Of a DNA stretch of 64,000 nucleotides, positions 35,047 through 42,881 are shown piece by piece. Made by a program: the position numbers and the translations under genes. This stretch comes from Chryseobacterium sp. Its GTDB lineage: Bacteria > Bacteroidota > Bacteroidia > Flavobacteriales > Weeksellaceae. The first letter of the stretch is position 1. Each line of letters opens with the position of its first letter. A model generated the notes under the pieces. It made no database searches. It worked only from the letters and a program-made list of their open reading frames with translations, and was not told the DNA's origin. The stretch lies in assembly GCF_019236175.1 (NCBI RefSeq), contig NZ_JAFAJM010000019.1, positions 124,001 to 188,000 on the forward strand, read 5' to 3'.

Positions 35047-35679
35047 TTATTTTTTCAGATCATCAATTTCATCTTGTATGGATTTTATTTTATCTCTTAA
35101 TTCCTGACTTACTTTTCCAGGGATATTTTTAACCTTTCTCAGATCTAAGGCCAGCATAACAGACGCGATTCCCATAAAGATAAAAGATACTCCGGTCAGC
35201 GTAACCAGAGAAATCCCTGTAAATACGGGATTAAATATAAGCAGTAAAGAAAATATAATGCCTCCCACACTGGCAAGGGCTACATTTCCCCAACTCATGA
35301 TTCGCATGCTTTTCAGATCAAAGGCGAATCCCAACAGCTGAAATGAGCGGAATAACAAAGTAAATCCTACTACAAACGGAAGAATAGACATTGAAATCTG
35401 CGGATAAGCAATCAGATATACCCCTATTGCAGTAGTAAGCAGCCCACTTACCAGAAACCAGCCCCAGCCCTGCAGAGATTTACTGTTTTGTATGGAAAAG
35501 AAAATCTCCGTAATACCGGAGAATAAGAATGAAACGCTGAAGAATATAGACAGCGTCACATAGGTTGCCAGTGGTACACTGAATACATAAAAACCGCAGA
35601 TCAGAAATAAAATCCCAAAGATCAACGGAATATACCAGTGTTTAACAGAGTTTGTAAGTGTTTGAAATAAATTGGCCAT
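35047..35679 (-). CDS. HdeD-family (DUF308) membrane protein
   Basis: A 210-residue inner-membrane protein with six hydrophobic helices arranged as three pairs, the layout of the HdeD/DUF308 family (GILFLICGFYVFSVPLATY, GWGWFLVSGLLTTAIGVYLIAYPQIS, GGIIFSLLLIFNPVFTGISLVTLTGVSFIFMGIASVMLAL). The family was named for acid resistance in E. coli, but its molecular role is unclear. A short charged coiled-coil tail (SQELRDKIKSIQDEIDDLKK) follows the last helix. Single-gene unit. Confidence 0.88.
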   Translation of the reverse strand: MANLFQTLTNSVKHWYIPLIFGILFLICGFYVFSVPLATYVTLSIFFSVSFLFSGITEIFFSIQNSKSLQGWGWFLVSGLLTTAIGVYLIAYPQISMSILPFVVGFTLLFRSFQLLGFAFDLKSMRIMSWGNVALASVGGIIFSLLLIFNPVFTGISLVTLTGVSFIFMGIASVMLALDLRKVKNIPGKVSQELRDKIKSIQDEIDDLKK

Positions 35680-35914
35680 AGGTGTGTTTTTTAATATTGC
35701 CTACTTTGTAGTACGGTGTTCGGCTTGTCCGCATATATTTTCAAGAAAAACGACAATTCTCACTTCAATTTGAAATATCATTCACTCTAATTTATGAAAA
35801 AGAACTGAATTCAGGATGTTTTTTGCGAATAATTTTCGACAGAAAAAAGAGACTTGCCTTTAATTCTTCTCTTCCCCCTGCGGTCTACAGCCGGAAACAG
35901 AAAGCTTCGAAAAA

Positions 35915-35950
35915 TAAAAAAGATGAAAATCATTATGATCTTCATCTTTT
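35915..35950 (-). terminator. terminator of the amino-acid permease gene
   Basis: AAAAGATGAA-a-ATCAT and ATGAT-c-TTCATCTTTT form a long stem around a single T, with a run of A upstream that gives T on the minus strand. Confidence 0.7.
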
Positions 35951-35975
35951 AAAATAGTGTAAAATTTGTTTTATT

Positions 35976-37397
35976 TTATTCCTTAGGCTTGTAAAGTTTA
36001 TACATCACAAATAAGAAACCTACCCAGACAGGAATCAGAATAACCTGGATTTCCATTCCTGTAATACTCATTAATCCTAAAATCAGAATTAAAAAAGCGA
36101 TACAAATATAATTGGATACAGGAAAAAATATAGATGGAAATTTGGAAAGAATTCCGTCTTTACGGATTGATTTTTTAAATTTTAAGTGGGTATAACAGAT
36201 CATCAGCCAGTTAATGATCAACGTAGATACTACTAAAGCCATTAAGTATTCAAAAGCTTTTTCCGGCACTATTTTATTAATGATTATACAGATTCCCGCA
36301 AAGCAGGAAGAGACAATAATAGCATTGGTAGGAACAGAATTTTTATTGAGTTTTTTCAGAAACTTCGGAGCATTTCCCTGCTGAGCAAGCCCAAAAAGCA
36401 TGCGGCTGTTACTGTAAACACTACTGTTATATACCGATAAAGCGGCTGTTAAAACAATTAAATTAAGAACATTGGCAATCAAAGTGTTGAACTGGATTAT
36501 TTTGCCGAAAAGACTGAATTCAAGTCCGTTCAGGTTTTGGAAAACCATCACAAACGGGCTGGACCCTTCGGTAATATCTCTCCACGGGCTTAAAGAAAAT
36601 AGAATCACTAAGGCTCCTACATAGAAAATCAGAATTCTGTAAATCACCTGATTGGTTGCCTGCGGAATGGTTTTTTCCGGATTTTTTGCTTCTGCTGCAG
36701 TAATTCCAATCAGTTCCAGCCCTCCGAAGGAGAACATGATCATAGCCATGGCAGCAAATAACCCTGAATATCCGCTTTCTGTTTTATTAAATAAACCTTT
36801 CGGGAAGAATCCGCCGTCATTCCATAAATTGGTAATACTCGCTTTTTCCCCTCCTGTTCCGCTTATTAAAAGATAAATCCCGAAAATAATCATGGCAATA
36901 ATGGCAACTACTTTAATAATGGAAAACCAGAATTCCGTTTCTCCATATACTTTTACAGAAGCAAGATTGAGGGCATTAATCACTATAAAAAAGAATAAAC
37001 TGGATACCCAGAGAGGAATTTCAGGCCACCAGAAATGAATATAATGACCAATGGCTGTAAGTTCTGCCATACTTACCAGAATATAGAGAATCCAGTAGTT
37101 CCATCCGGAAGCAAACCCCGGAAAGTTTCCCCAATATTTATAGGCAAAGTAGCTAAAACTCCCCGAAACCGGTTCCTGAACTACCATTTCACCAAGCTGA
37201 CGCATAATAAAGAAGGCAATAATTCCGGCTAATGCATACCCTAAAATAACCGATGGTCCGGCGAGTACTGCGGCAGGTCCTATTCCCAGAAACAACCCTG
37301 TTCCTATGGCACCTCCAAGGGCTATTAATTGTATATGTCGATTTGTTAATCCTCTAACTAAAGTCTCGTTTTGTCCTGTTTTATTTTCGTTGCTCAT
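35976..37397 (-). CDS. amino-acid permease (APC superfamily, AAT type)
   Basis: A 473-residue transporter with about twelve membrane helices. The family signature is at the N-terminus: RGLTNRHIQLIALGGAIGTGLFLGIGPAAVLAGPSVILGYALAG, with the unwound GGAIGTGLF loop that binds the substrate backbone. The segments FGGLELIGITAAEAKNPEKTIPQATNQV and SVYNSSVYSNSRMLFGLAQQGNAPK are typical of AroP/PheP/CycA/GabP-type permeases. The amino acid it carries cannot be told from sequence. Proton symport is likely from the family. Monocistronic. Confidence 0.93.
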   Translation of the reverse strand: MSNENKTGQNETLVRGLTNRHIQLIALGGAIGTGLFLGIGPAAVLAGPSVILGYALAGIIAFFIMRQLGEMVVQEPVSGSFSYFAYKYWGNFPGFASGWNYWILYILVSMAELTAIGHYIHFWWPEIPLWVSSLFFFIVINALNLASVKVYGETEFWFSIIKVVAIIAMIIFGIYLLISGTGGEKASITNLWNDGGFFPKGLFNKTESGYSGLFAAMAMIMFSFGGLELIGITAAEAKNPEKTIPQATNQVIYRILIFYVGALVILFSLSPWRDITEGSSPFVMVFQNLNGLEFSLFGKIIQFNTLIANVLNLIVLTAALSVYNSSVYSNSRMLFGLAQQGNAPKFLKKLNKNSVPTNAIIVSSCFAGICIIINKIVPEKAFEYLMALVVSTLIINWLMICYTHLKFKKSIRKDGILSKFPSIFFPVSNYICIAFLILILGLMSITGMEIQVILIPVWVGFLFVMYKLYKPKE

Positions 37398-37522
37398 TGA
37401 ATGAATTATTCGGTCGCTAAATATATAAAAACTTTTGAGAGAAATTCACATTCCATGGGGTAAATTGACAATTCACGAATGAATGAGCATAACCGGTTTT
37501 TTATTTAATTTGATACGATTAC

Positions 37523-38353
37523 TTAATTGGTAGGAACTGCATAAATAATATTTTCACTCCAGTCCCCTCCGAATCTGTCGAAAGATGTACCTGCCTGAAC
37601 TCCGGAAATGGTATTATCTCCTGCAATATACCGGTAGGTTTTCACTGCGCCTGAAGAATTATTAATCACTAAACTTCCCTGGATAATAGAAAATCTGGTA
37701 ATGGCCGAAGTGGGCCCCTGTATCAGTCCGCTTACTAAGCGTGGTCCGTCGGAAGTAAGATCAAGCGAAGGTGTTGCCGTACCTCCTACAACAAGGCTGG
37801 GATCATCTGAAAAACTGGTCCTCAGCCACATCCACTGATCTCCGGTCAGCAATGCTCCGGAAGGATTGACAAGCTGTTGTACGGTAACCAGCCATTTACC
37901 GGGCGGCAAAGCTATATAAGACCCTGTGTAGATATAGGTACCTGCCGTACTGGTAAAAGGAATGTTGATGCCCAGTCCGTTTACCCCTCGTACAACAGTT
38001 AATCTTACCGGTTTCCACAATCCGTTTCCGTCGGTATCCGAAGTCAGTACATAATTTTCATTTTGGGCTCCGTCTGCTATTTTTATTCCCGGTACCGGAG
38101 TTGTTGAAGTTCCGGTTGTTTTGATATCTAAACTTGTTGCGGGTGTATTATTTCCTATTCCCACATAGCCGTTGGCTGTCATTACGACATCATCCGCCTG
38201 ATTGGCAGGACTTACATTTCCTGATGTTTCATTATTTTTTTTTCCGTCCAGATGAAACATTGCTTTCGGATTGGGAGTATTCAGACCAACCTGAGCATTC
38301 ATTGTATGATTCGAGCCAATCAGTACAACAATGAAAAGTAAACTTTTTCTCAT
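37523..38353 (-). CDS. secreted protein of unknown function, tail-fibre-like N-terminal region
   Basis: A 276-residue protein with signal peptide MRKSLLFIVVLIGSNHTMNA followed by QVGLNTPNPKAMFHLDGK and NGYVGIGNNTPATSLDIKT. This repeated VG(L/I)xTPxPxxxLxxxG pattern is common in secreted Flavobacteriales proteins and resembles phage tail-fibre collars. The second half, from about residue 120, is a beta-rich domain (IYTGSYIALPPGKWLVTVQQLV). The frame opens 16 codons earlier, but that would place residues before the signal peptide, so the ATG at 38353 was chosen. There is no C-terminal sorting domain. It lies downstream of the response regulator gene and shares an upstream 12-mer with the kinase gene. 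Confidence 0.8.
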   Translation of the reverse strand: MRKSLLFIVVLIGSNHTMNAQVGLNTPNPKAMFHLDGKKNNETSGNVSPANQADDVVMTANGYVGIGNNTPATSLDIKTTGTSTTPVPGIKIADGAQNENYVLTSDTDGNGLWKPVRLTVVRGVNGLGINIPFTSTAGTYIYTGSYIALPPGKWLVTVQQLVNPSGALLTGDQWMWLRTSFSDDPSLVVGGTATPSLDLTSDGPRLVSGLIQGPTSAITRFSIIQGSLVINNSSGAVKTYRYIAGDNTISGVQAGTSFDRFGGDWSENIIYAVPTN

Positions 38354-38483
38354 AAAAATGTATTTAGAATCTAAGGAAAACTTACCACCGGCATTAAACA
38401 AAGCATTCTTACTTATCTGCCGTTAGTTTTATTTTCACAAACTTACCGCGATAAATAAATAGTTCCCAGAAGACCCTGTACAC

Positions 38484-38517
38484 ATTTTTCCACAACAATG
38501 TCATGATTTTATGACAT
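38484..38517. promoter_or_regulatory. 12-mer shared with the kinase promoter, plus hairpin
   Basis: ATTTTTCCACAA (38484-38495) is identical to 42176-42187 in front of the kinase gene. Directly next to it ATGTCAT (38498-38504) pairs with ATGACAT (38511-38517). The site lies about 130 bases upstream of the secreted-protein start and just after the response regulator stop. Confidence 0.35.
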
Positions 38518-38529
38518 AGCAGAAGAATA

Positions 38530-39144
38530 CTAATGGATTTCGTTATAAATCTCAAGCAGTTCTACCAGATTGGTGATCTTTAGCTTCTGATAAACTCTCC
38601 TTTTGTAGGTACCAACCGTAGATTCCTCAATATGAAGCAGATTGGCAATTTCCAGATTACCGTTTCCTTTAGCCAAAAGATTAAAAACCTGTAATTCTCT
38701 TTCTGACAGAACCTCAACCGGTTTTTTCTTTTTCATCCCCTTCATGATTTCATTCATAATTTCCGGGGTATAATAATATCCGTCTTTAAAAATAGCATCT
38801 ACCGCTTTCACGAAATCCTCAGGATCACTCTGCTTGTTTAAAAAACCATTCGCTCCTTCTTCAATATATTGCATGGCAATACTTTCTTTATAAGAAGTAA
38901 AAATCAAAACCGGAGTATCCTCATCTCTATTTTTAATTTCTTTTACCATCGATTTGAAGATACTTCCTGGAAGTTCAATATCCAGAATGACCAGATCAAA
39001 TTTTTGAGTTTCGACTTTCTGTTTCACTTCACCGTATGTCTCAGCAAAATCTATTTCAAAATGATCAAAATTTTTCTCCAAAATCAAAGCAGTACCGACT
39101 CTCACCACATGATGATCATCTGCAATTAGTATTTTTTTTGTCAT
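38530..39144 (-). CDS. NarL/LuxR-type response regulator
   Basis: A 204-residue DNA-binding response regulator. The receiver domain (1-120) has the acidic pair Asp9-Asp10, the phosphoacceptor Asp55 in LVILDIELPG, and the Lys of FLNKQSD. The C-terminal LuxR HTH reads LSERELQVFNLLAKGNGNLEIANLLHIEESTVGTYKRRVYQKL. Its ATG overlaps the end of the upstream histidine kinase gene (39141-39144), so the two are translationally coupled and surely partners. Target genes are unknown; a 12-mer shared by the promoters of this operon and of the neighbouring secreted protein is a candidate site. Confidence 0.95.
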   Translation of the reverse strand: MTKKILIADDHHVVRVGTALILEKNFDHFEIDFAETYGEVKQKVETQKFDLVILDIELPGSIFKSMVKEIKNRDEDTPVLIFTSYKESIAMQYIEEGANGFLNKQSDPEDFVKAVDAIFKDGYYYTPEIMNEIMKGMKKKKPVEVLSERELQVFNLLAKGNGNLEIANLLHIEESTVGTYKRRVYQKLKITNLVELLEIYNEIH

Positions 39145-42113
39145 ATCTTAATAAGAATTTTAATGATTGTTCCTTTCGGGGTATTTTTATGAAAAGTCAT
39201 TTCGGAATTAATCTTCATTACCAGCTGGACAACCATATGTAATCCTAATCCGTAATTTTTAAAAATCACATGTTCATTCCCTTTTTTCTGAAAAAGCCCG
39301 GAATAATAGATCATCTGTTCATCGGACATCCCACTTCCCGTATCGGCAATATTGATTTCTATATGTGATTCTGTAGATACCGATGTAATTGTAATTTCCC
39401 CGTTTGTTGTATTTTTTACTGCATTATCTATAATATTATGGAAAACCGCAAGAAGAATATTTTTATTAAGTTTAATTTTTAACTGATGATCACAGAAATT
39501 GTAAATAAATGTGTTTTTCTGTATTGCTATTTCTTCAAATAATAATTTTTTGATTTCAATCAAATCATACACGGAATATTCTTCTTGCTCTGTATTTTCC
39601 TGTTTGTAAAGCTCAGTATATTCTTTAAGGCTCAGGGTAAATTTATACAACTGCTCTGAGGTTTTGTAAATGCTGTCAAAATATTTCTTCTGAGCTTTTG
39701 GATCTTCAGACCGGGTAAGCTCCTGCGAAAGAAGTGCTATAAATTTAACCGGTGTGGTAATATCATGGCTAATGCTTTCTACCAGCTTTTTTTGATAATC
39801 GGATTCATTTTTAAGTTTATCATTCGTTGCCCGTAGTTCTTTATCTTTATGATCCAGTGAATTTTTCAGCACCTTATTTTTTAATCTTAAAAAATTGGTC
39901 CTAATCTGAATAATCACCAAAACAACCAATATAAGGATACAGACGATCATCATTTTAAAAAGAAGAGTCTGATAGAAATAAGCTTCCACTTCTACAGGAA
40001 GTGTTTTATAAACAAATTTTCCTGTTTCAGAAGATAAAAACCGTACCAAAAGATGATACGTTCCGGGGTCAACATGGGCTAGCCTGAATGTTCTGTCACT
40101 TTTAATATGTATCCACGGATTATCATCACTGTCTGAGAGTCTGGCCTGAAGATAGATATTTTCCAAATCGGAATAGTATGGAATATCTATATAAATTTCT
40201 GCATTTTTATACCCACATTCCAGAAAAAGCTTATCCTTCAATCTGATCATTTTCCCTTTTACCCTGGCTCTTTCCAGATAGATATCATGAGCTTTAGGGT
40301 AATAATTCCTGATATTGCCCGGGGTAAAAAATACAAATCCTTCCATAGAAGGAAATACAAATTGCCCGTCTGCCAGCTTATGCGCACAGGGATTCGCACT
40401 TCCGTTGAATTCATTATTTAAAAGACCTTGTTTTTTGGTATACCGATAATAGGTCATGAGTCCTTTTGGAATTTTCATGTAGTGCAGGAGGTCATTTTTA
40501 TTCACCTTAAATAATCCGTTATCGGACGATATCCACAAATTGGAATGGGCATCTTCCAACAGATAATGAGCATTTGCCAGAAAATCATTTTTATCGGTCG
40601 GAACTTTTACAGCATTCTGATCTTTTACTAAAAAAATCCCCCTATTGTAAGTGGTAAACCAGATATTTCCGTCTTTTGTTCTGATGATCTGTTTTACAGG
40701 AAGACCTTTCCCAATCTGATTGACTATCCTGTTCAGAGAAAGGGAGTAGACATAAATTCCACCGCTGCTCCCCATATAAAGAAGGTCTTTATTGTATCTG
40801 AAAACAGCATCTATATTATCTTCACAAGGAATAATTCTGCTAACAGCATTAAAATGATCCTGATTAAATATATAGAGATAAGACAATTTTCCCTGTACGA
40901 CAGATGCCATATACAGCCCGTTGCTTTTATATAACCCGTCTATCTCTTTCCCTTTAAAAGCAATAGAATCGTATGTTGTAAAGCCGGTGTTTTTATATCT
41001 GATGTGAATGGAATTATTTTCCCTGTACACCAAGTTTCCGGAATTATCTTCAAGGATATAGCGTTTATCATAAGATTGGGATGCCTTGAAAATTCTTTCT
41101 GAAGCGGTATTATCATATCTGATTCCTTCCTGGCTAAGAATAGAACTATTCCCGTAAGGAATGGCGGCATAACAGACCTCATCCTGATAAGGCAATTTTT
41201 TTCTCGAAACGGAAAAATCCGAAAGACTAAGAATTTTAAGCCCCTTGATGGAACTTCCTATATAAAGTTTACGGGTTATTTTATCATAGAACATTGCTCC
41301 GGAAATATCCTTATCAATATCTTTATATTCCAGTAGATAGGTAAGCTTTAACTTTCCTTCAGAGAATTCGCTGGTAAATATTTTCCCATGGCTGATCATG
41401 AAGACCTGTCCTGAAATCTGCTGCCAGTAGATCTTAGTTTCGGGATCTGTGTAAACGGAAGGCACTCTCATCTCGGAAAGTTCTCCCCTGTATAATCGGA
41501 TCATGCTTTTTCCTGCCGGATCACTTATGAATAAATGATTATCATGAACAAACATCTTTTTTAACCGATCACGGGGAAAGCTTCCGGCAACGATAATTCT
41601 TTTCTTGCTTTTCTTATCAATGTAAATAATACTGTTATTTTCAAAATAGTAAGATCCCTCTTCCAGTTGAACATAATAGGAATTGATGTAATAAGAAATA
41701 TATCTTACCGTAATATTGTTTTTTACAATCCGCTTATAAATCTTATTTTTCCCAGCACTTCCGAATTCGAATGTATTGTCGGCAGCTACAACATCGGGTT
41801 TCCGGCCGGAAATCAAAAGAATTTTTTTTTCAGAAGTATTGAAAACGGCGATACTGTCCTTTTCTATACTACCATAGAAGTCTCCGAAGCTTAAATTTTT
41901 AAGTTTAAAATTTTTATACTGTACGAAATTGTCCCCGTCATAACGGAGAATCTGTCCTTCCATAGAAAGCCAGATAAAGCCATACTGGTCTTTAACGATA
42001 TCTTTAATGCTGTTTTGCGGCAATCCGTTATCCATATTATACCATTGGATGGTATAGTTTTGCCCGTGGATACATAGGAAAAATAAAAGTGAAACAAAGT
42101 ATAGAAGTTTCAT
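39141..42113 (-). CDS. propeller-sensor histidine kinase
   Basis: A 990-residue membrane sensor kinase. A signal peptide (ends CIHGQ) leads into a two-component-regulator propeller region (starts YTIQWYNMDNGLPQNSIKDIVKDQYGFIWLSMEGQILRYDG; later blades such as GNIWFTTYNRGIF and SNLWISSDNGLFKV) to about residue 600. A Y_Y_Y-like domain ends near 700, followed by one membrane helix (about 708-730), a coiled coil, the HisKA motif SHDITTPVKF with His783, and the ATPase with the N box HNIIDNAVKNT (892-902) and DTGSGMS. Such sensors in Bacteroidota often detect polysaccharides or envelope signals. No effector domain is fused; the regulator is the next gene. Confidence 0.95.
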   Translation of the reverse strand: MKLLYFVSLLFFLCIHGQNYTIQWYNMDNGLPQNSIKDIVKDQYGFIWLSMEGQILRYDGDNFVQYKNFKLKNLSFGDFYGSIEKDSIAVFNTSEKKILLISGRKPDVVAADNTFEFGSAGKNKIYKRIVKNNITVRYISYYINSYYVQLEEGSYYFENNSIIYIDKKSKKRIIVAGSFPRDRLKKMFVHDNHLFISDPAGKSMIRLYRGELSEMRVPSVYTDPETKIYWQQISGQVFMISHGKIFTSEFSEGKLKLTYLLEYKDIDKDISGAMFYDKITRKLYIGSSIKGLKILSLSDFSVSRKKLPYQDEVCYAAIPYGNSSILSQEGIRYDNTASERIFKASQSYDKRYILEDNSGNLVYRENNSIHIRYKNTGFTTYDSIAFKGKEIDGLYKSNGLYMASVVQGKLSYLYIFNQDHFNAVSRIIPCEDNIDAVFRYNKDLLYMGSSGGIYVYSLSLNRIVNQIGKGLPVKQIIRTKDGNIWFTTYNRGIFLVKDQNAVKVPTDKNDFLANAHYLLEDAHSNLWISSDNGLFKVNKNDLLHYMKIPKGLMTYYRYTKKQGLLNNEFNGSANPCAHKLADGQFVFPSMEGFVFFTPGNIRNYYPKAHDIYLERARVKGKMIRLKDKLFLECGYKNAEIYIDIPYYSDLENIYLQARLSDSDDNPWIHIKSDRTFRLAHVDPGTYHLLVRFLSSETGKFVYKTLPVEVEAYFYQTLLFKMMIVCILILVVLVIIQIRTNFLRLKNKVLKNSLDHKDKELRATNDKLKNESDYQKKLVESISHDITTPVKFIALLSQELTRSEDPKAQKKYFDSIYKTSEQLYKFTLSLKEYTELYKQENTEQEEYSVYDLIEIKKLLFEEIAIQKNTFIYNFCDHQLKIKLNKNILLAVFHNIIDNAVKNTTNGEITITSVSTESHIEINIADTGSGMSDEQMIYYSGLFQKKGNEHVIFKNYGLGLHMVVQLVMKINSEMTFHKNTPKGTIIKILIKI

Positions 42114-42140
42114 TCAGTGGTACGGGCGTTAATTTCATGA

Positions 42141-42148
42141 CAAATATA
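42141..42148 (-). promoter_or_regulatory. -7 element of the kinase operon
   Basis: TATATTTG on the minus strand, 27 bases before the ATG. No TTG at the right distance, which suggests dependence on an activator. Confidence 0.4.
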
Positions 42149-42149
42149 T

Positions 42150-42208
42150 TGTAGAAAATCATAATTATTGTAAATATTTTTCCACAATCATGTGAAATTT
42201 TTTCTACA
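42150..42208. promoter_or_regulatory. nested inverted repeats and shared 12-mer before the kinase gene
   Basis: TGTAGAAAA (42150-42158) pairs with TTTTCTACA (42200-42208); inside lies TTTCCACA-ATCA-TGTGAAA and the 12-mer ATTTTTCCACAA (42176-42187). The position, just upstream of the -7 element, fits an activator site. Confidence 0.4.
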
Positions 42209-42404
42209 TAATCATTTATAAATAACGCATCTGTTAAAGCATTTTGATAAAAACACTGATCTGAGTGGAAAAAGTCTTCTTATAATCAGACTGATAGAGT
42301 GGTAATTCCGGAAAAATAAAAAAAATAATGCAAGATTTACCTCCGGTCAGCAGAAGAGACCATTCGTTCAGGTTACGAAAATTTAATTTAAAAGAAAAAT
42401 GGGT

Positions 42405-42698
42405 TTACAGATATTCTTTCGGAATGGTAATATCGTTTTTCTTCAGATACTCAAGCAGGCTCTGGAATTTATCTTCAGAACCATCCGTTCCGCATTTGTG
42501 GGAAATGCTGCAGATATCGGAAGGCTTAATCTCTAAAATATCAGAGATCTTTGTCAGAATATCCAGATTGATCTTCACCTTGGAATTTTCAATATCGGAA
42601 TAGGCTTTCTGGGAAATTCCCATTTCAAAGGCCATATATTCCTGTGTAAGATCTTTGCTCCTACGGATTTTCCTGATATTTTGTCCACATACTTTCAT
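42405..42698 (-). CDS. small XRE-type helix-turn-helix regulator
   Basis: A 97-residue DNA-binding protein: IRKIRRSKDLTQEYMAFEMGISQKAYSDIENSKVKINLDILTKISDILEIKPSDI is a standard Cro/C1-type HTH. A short tail with two Cys (ICSISHKCG) follows and ends LEYLKKNDITIPKEYL. It is divergent from the cbb3 oxidase genes, separated by 183 bases that hold facing -7-like elements (TAACTTTG on minus at 42762-42755, TACCTTTG on plus at 42768-42775), so control of one or both units by this protein is plausible but not shown. Confidence 0.88.
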   Translation of the reverse strand: MKVCGQNIRKIRRSKDLTQEYMAFEMGISQKAYSDIENSKVKINLDILTKISDILEIKPSDICSISHKCGTDGSEDKFQSLLEYLKKNDITIPKEYL

Positions 42699-42881
42699 CG
42701 TTTTTGTTTTAGTAGTTTTCGGTATACTTTAGAAGATTATCTATTAGCCTTCAACAAAGTTAATAAATACCTTTGGCAAAACATAATACACGTTACATGA
42801 TATTTATTTTCATCGTAGAAAAAAGCAGAAAATAAGCTTATTTCAGAGAAAATATCACTTCGGTAAACACTATTGGAATTT

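Noticed and set aside
37523..38353. Secreted protein with tail-fibre-like repeats as part of a prophage
   Set aside because: It has a signal peptide, and no phage structural, integrase or lysis gene is near.
42176..42187. TTTTTCCACAA sites as further DnaA boxes
   Set aside because: They lack the TTATCCACA consensus (TTTTCCACA) and are single; a regulator site is more likely.
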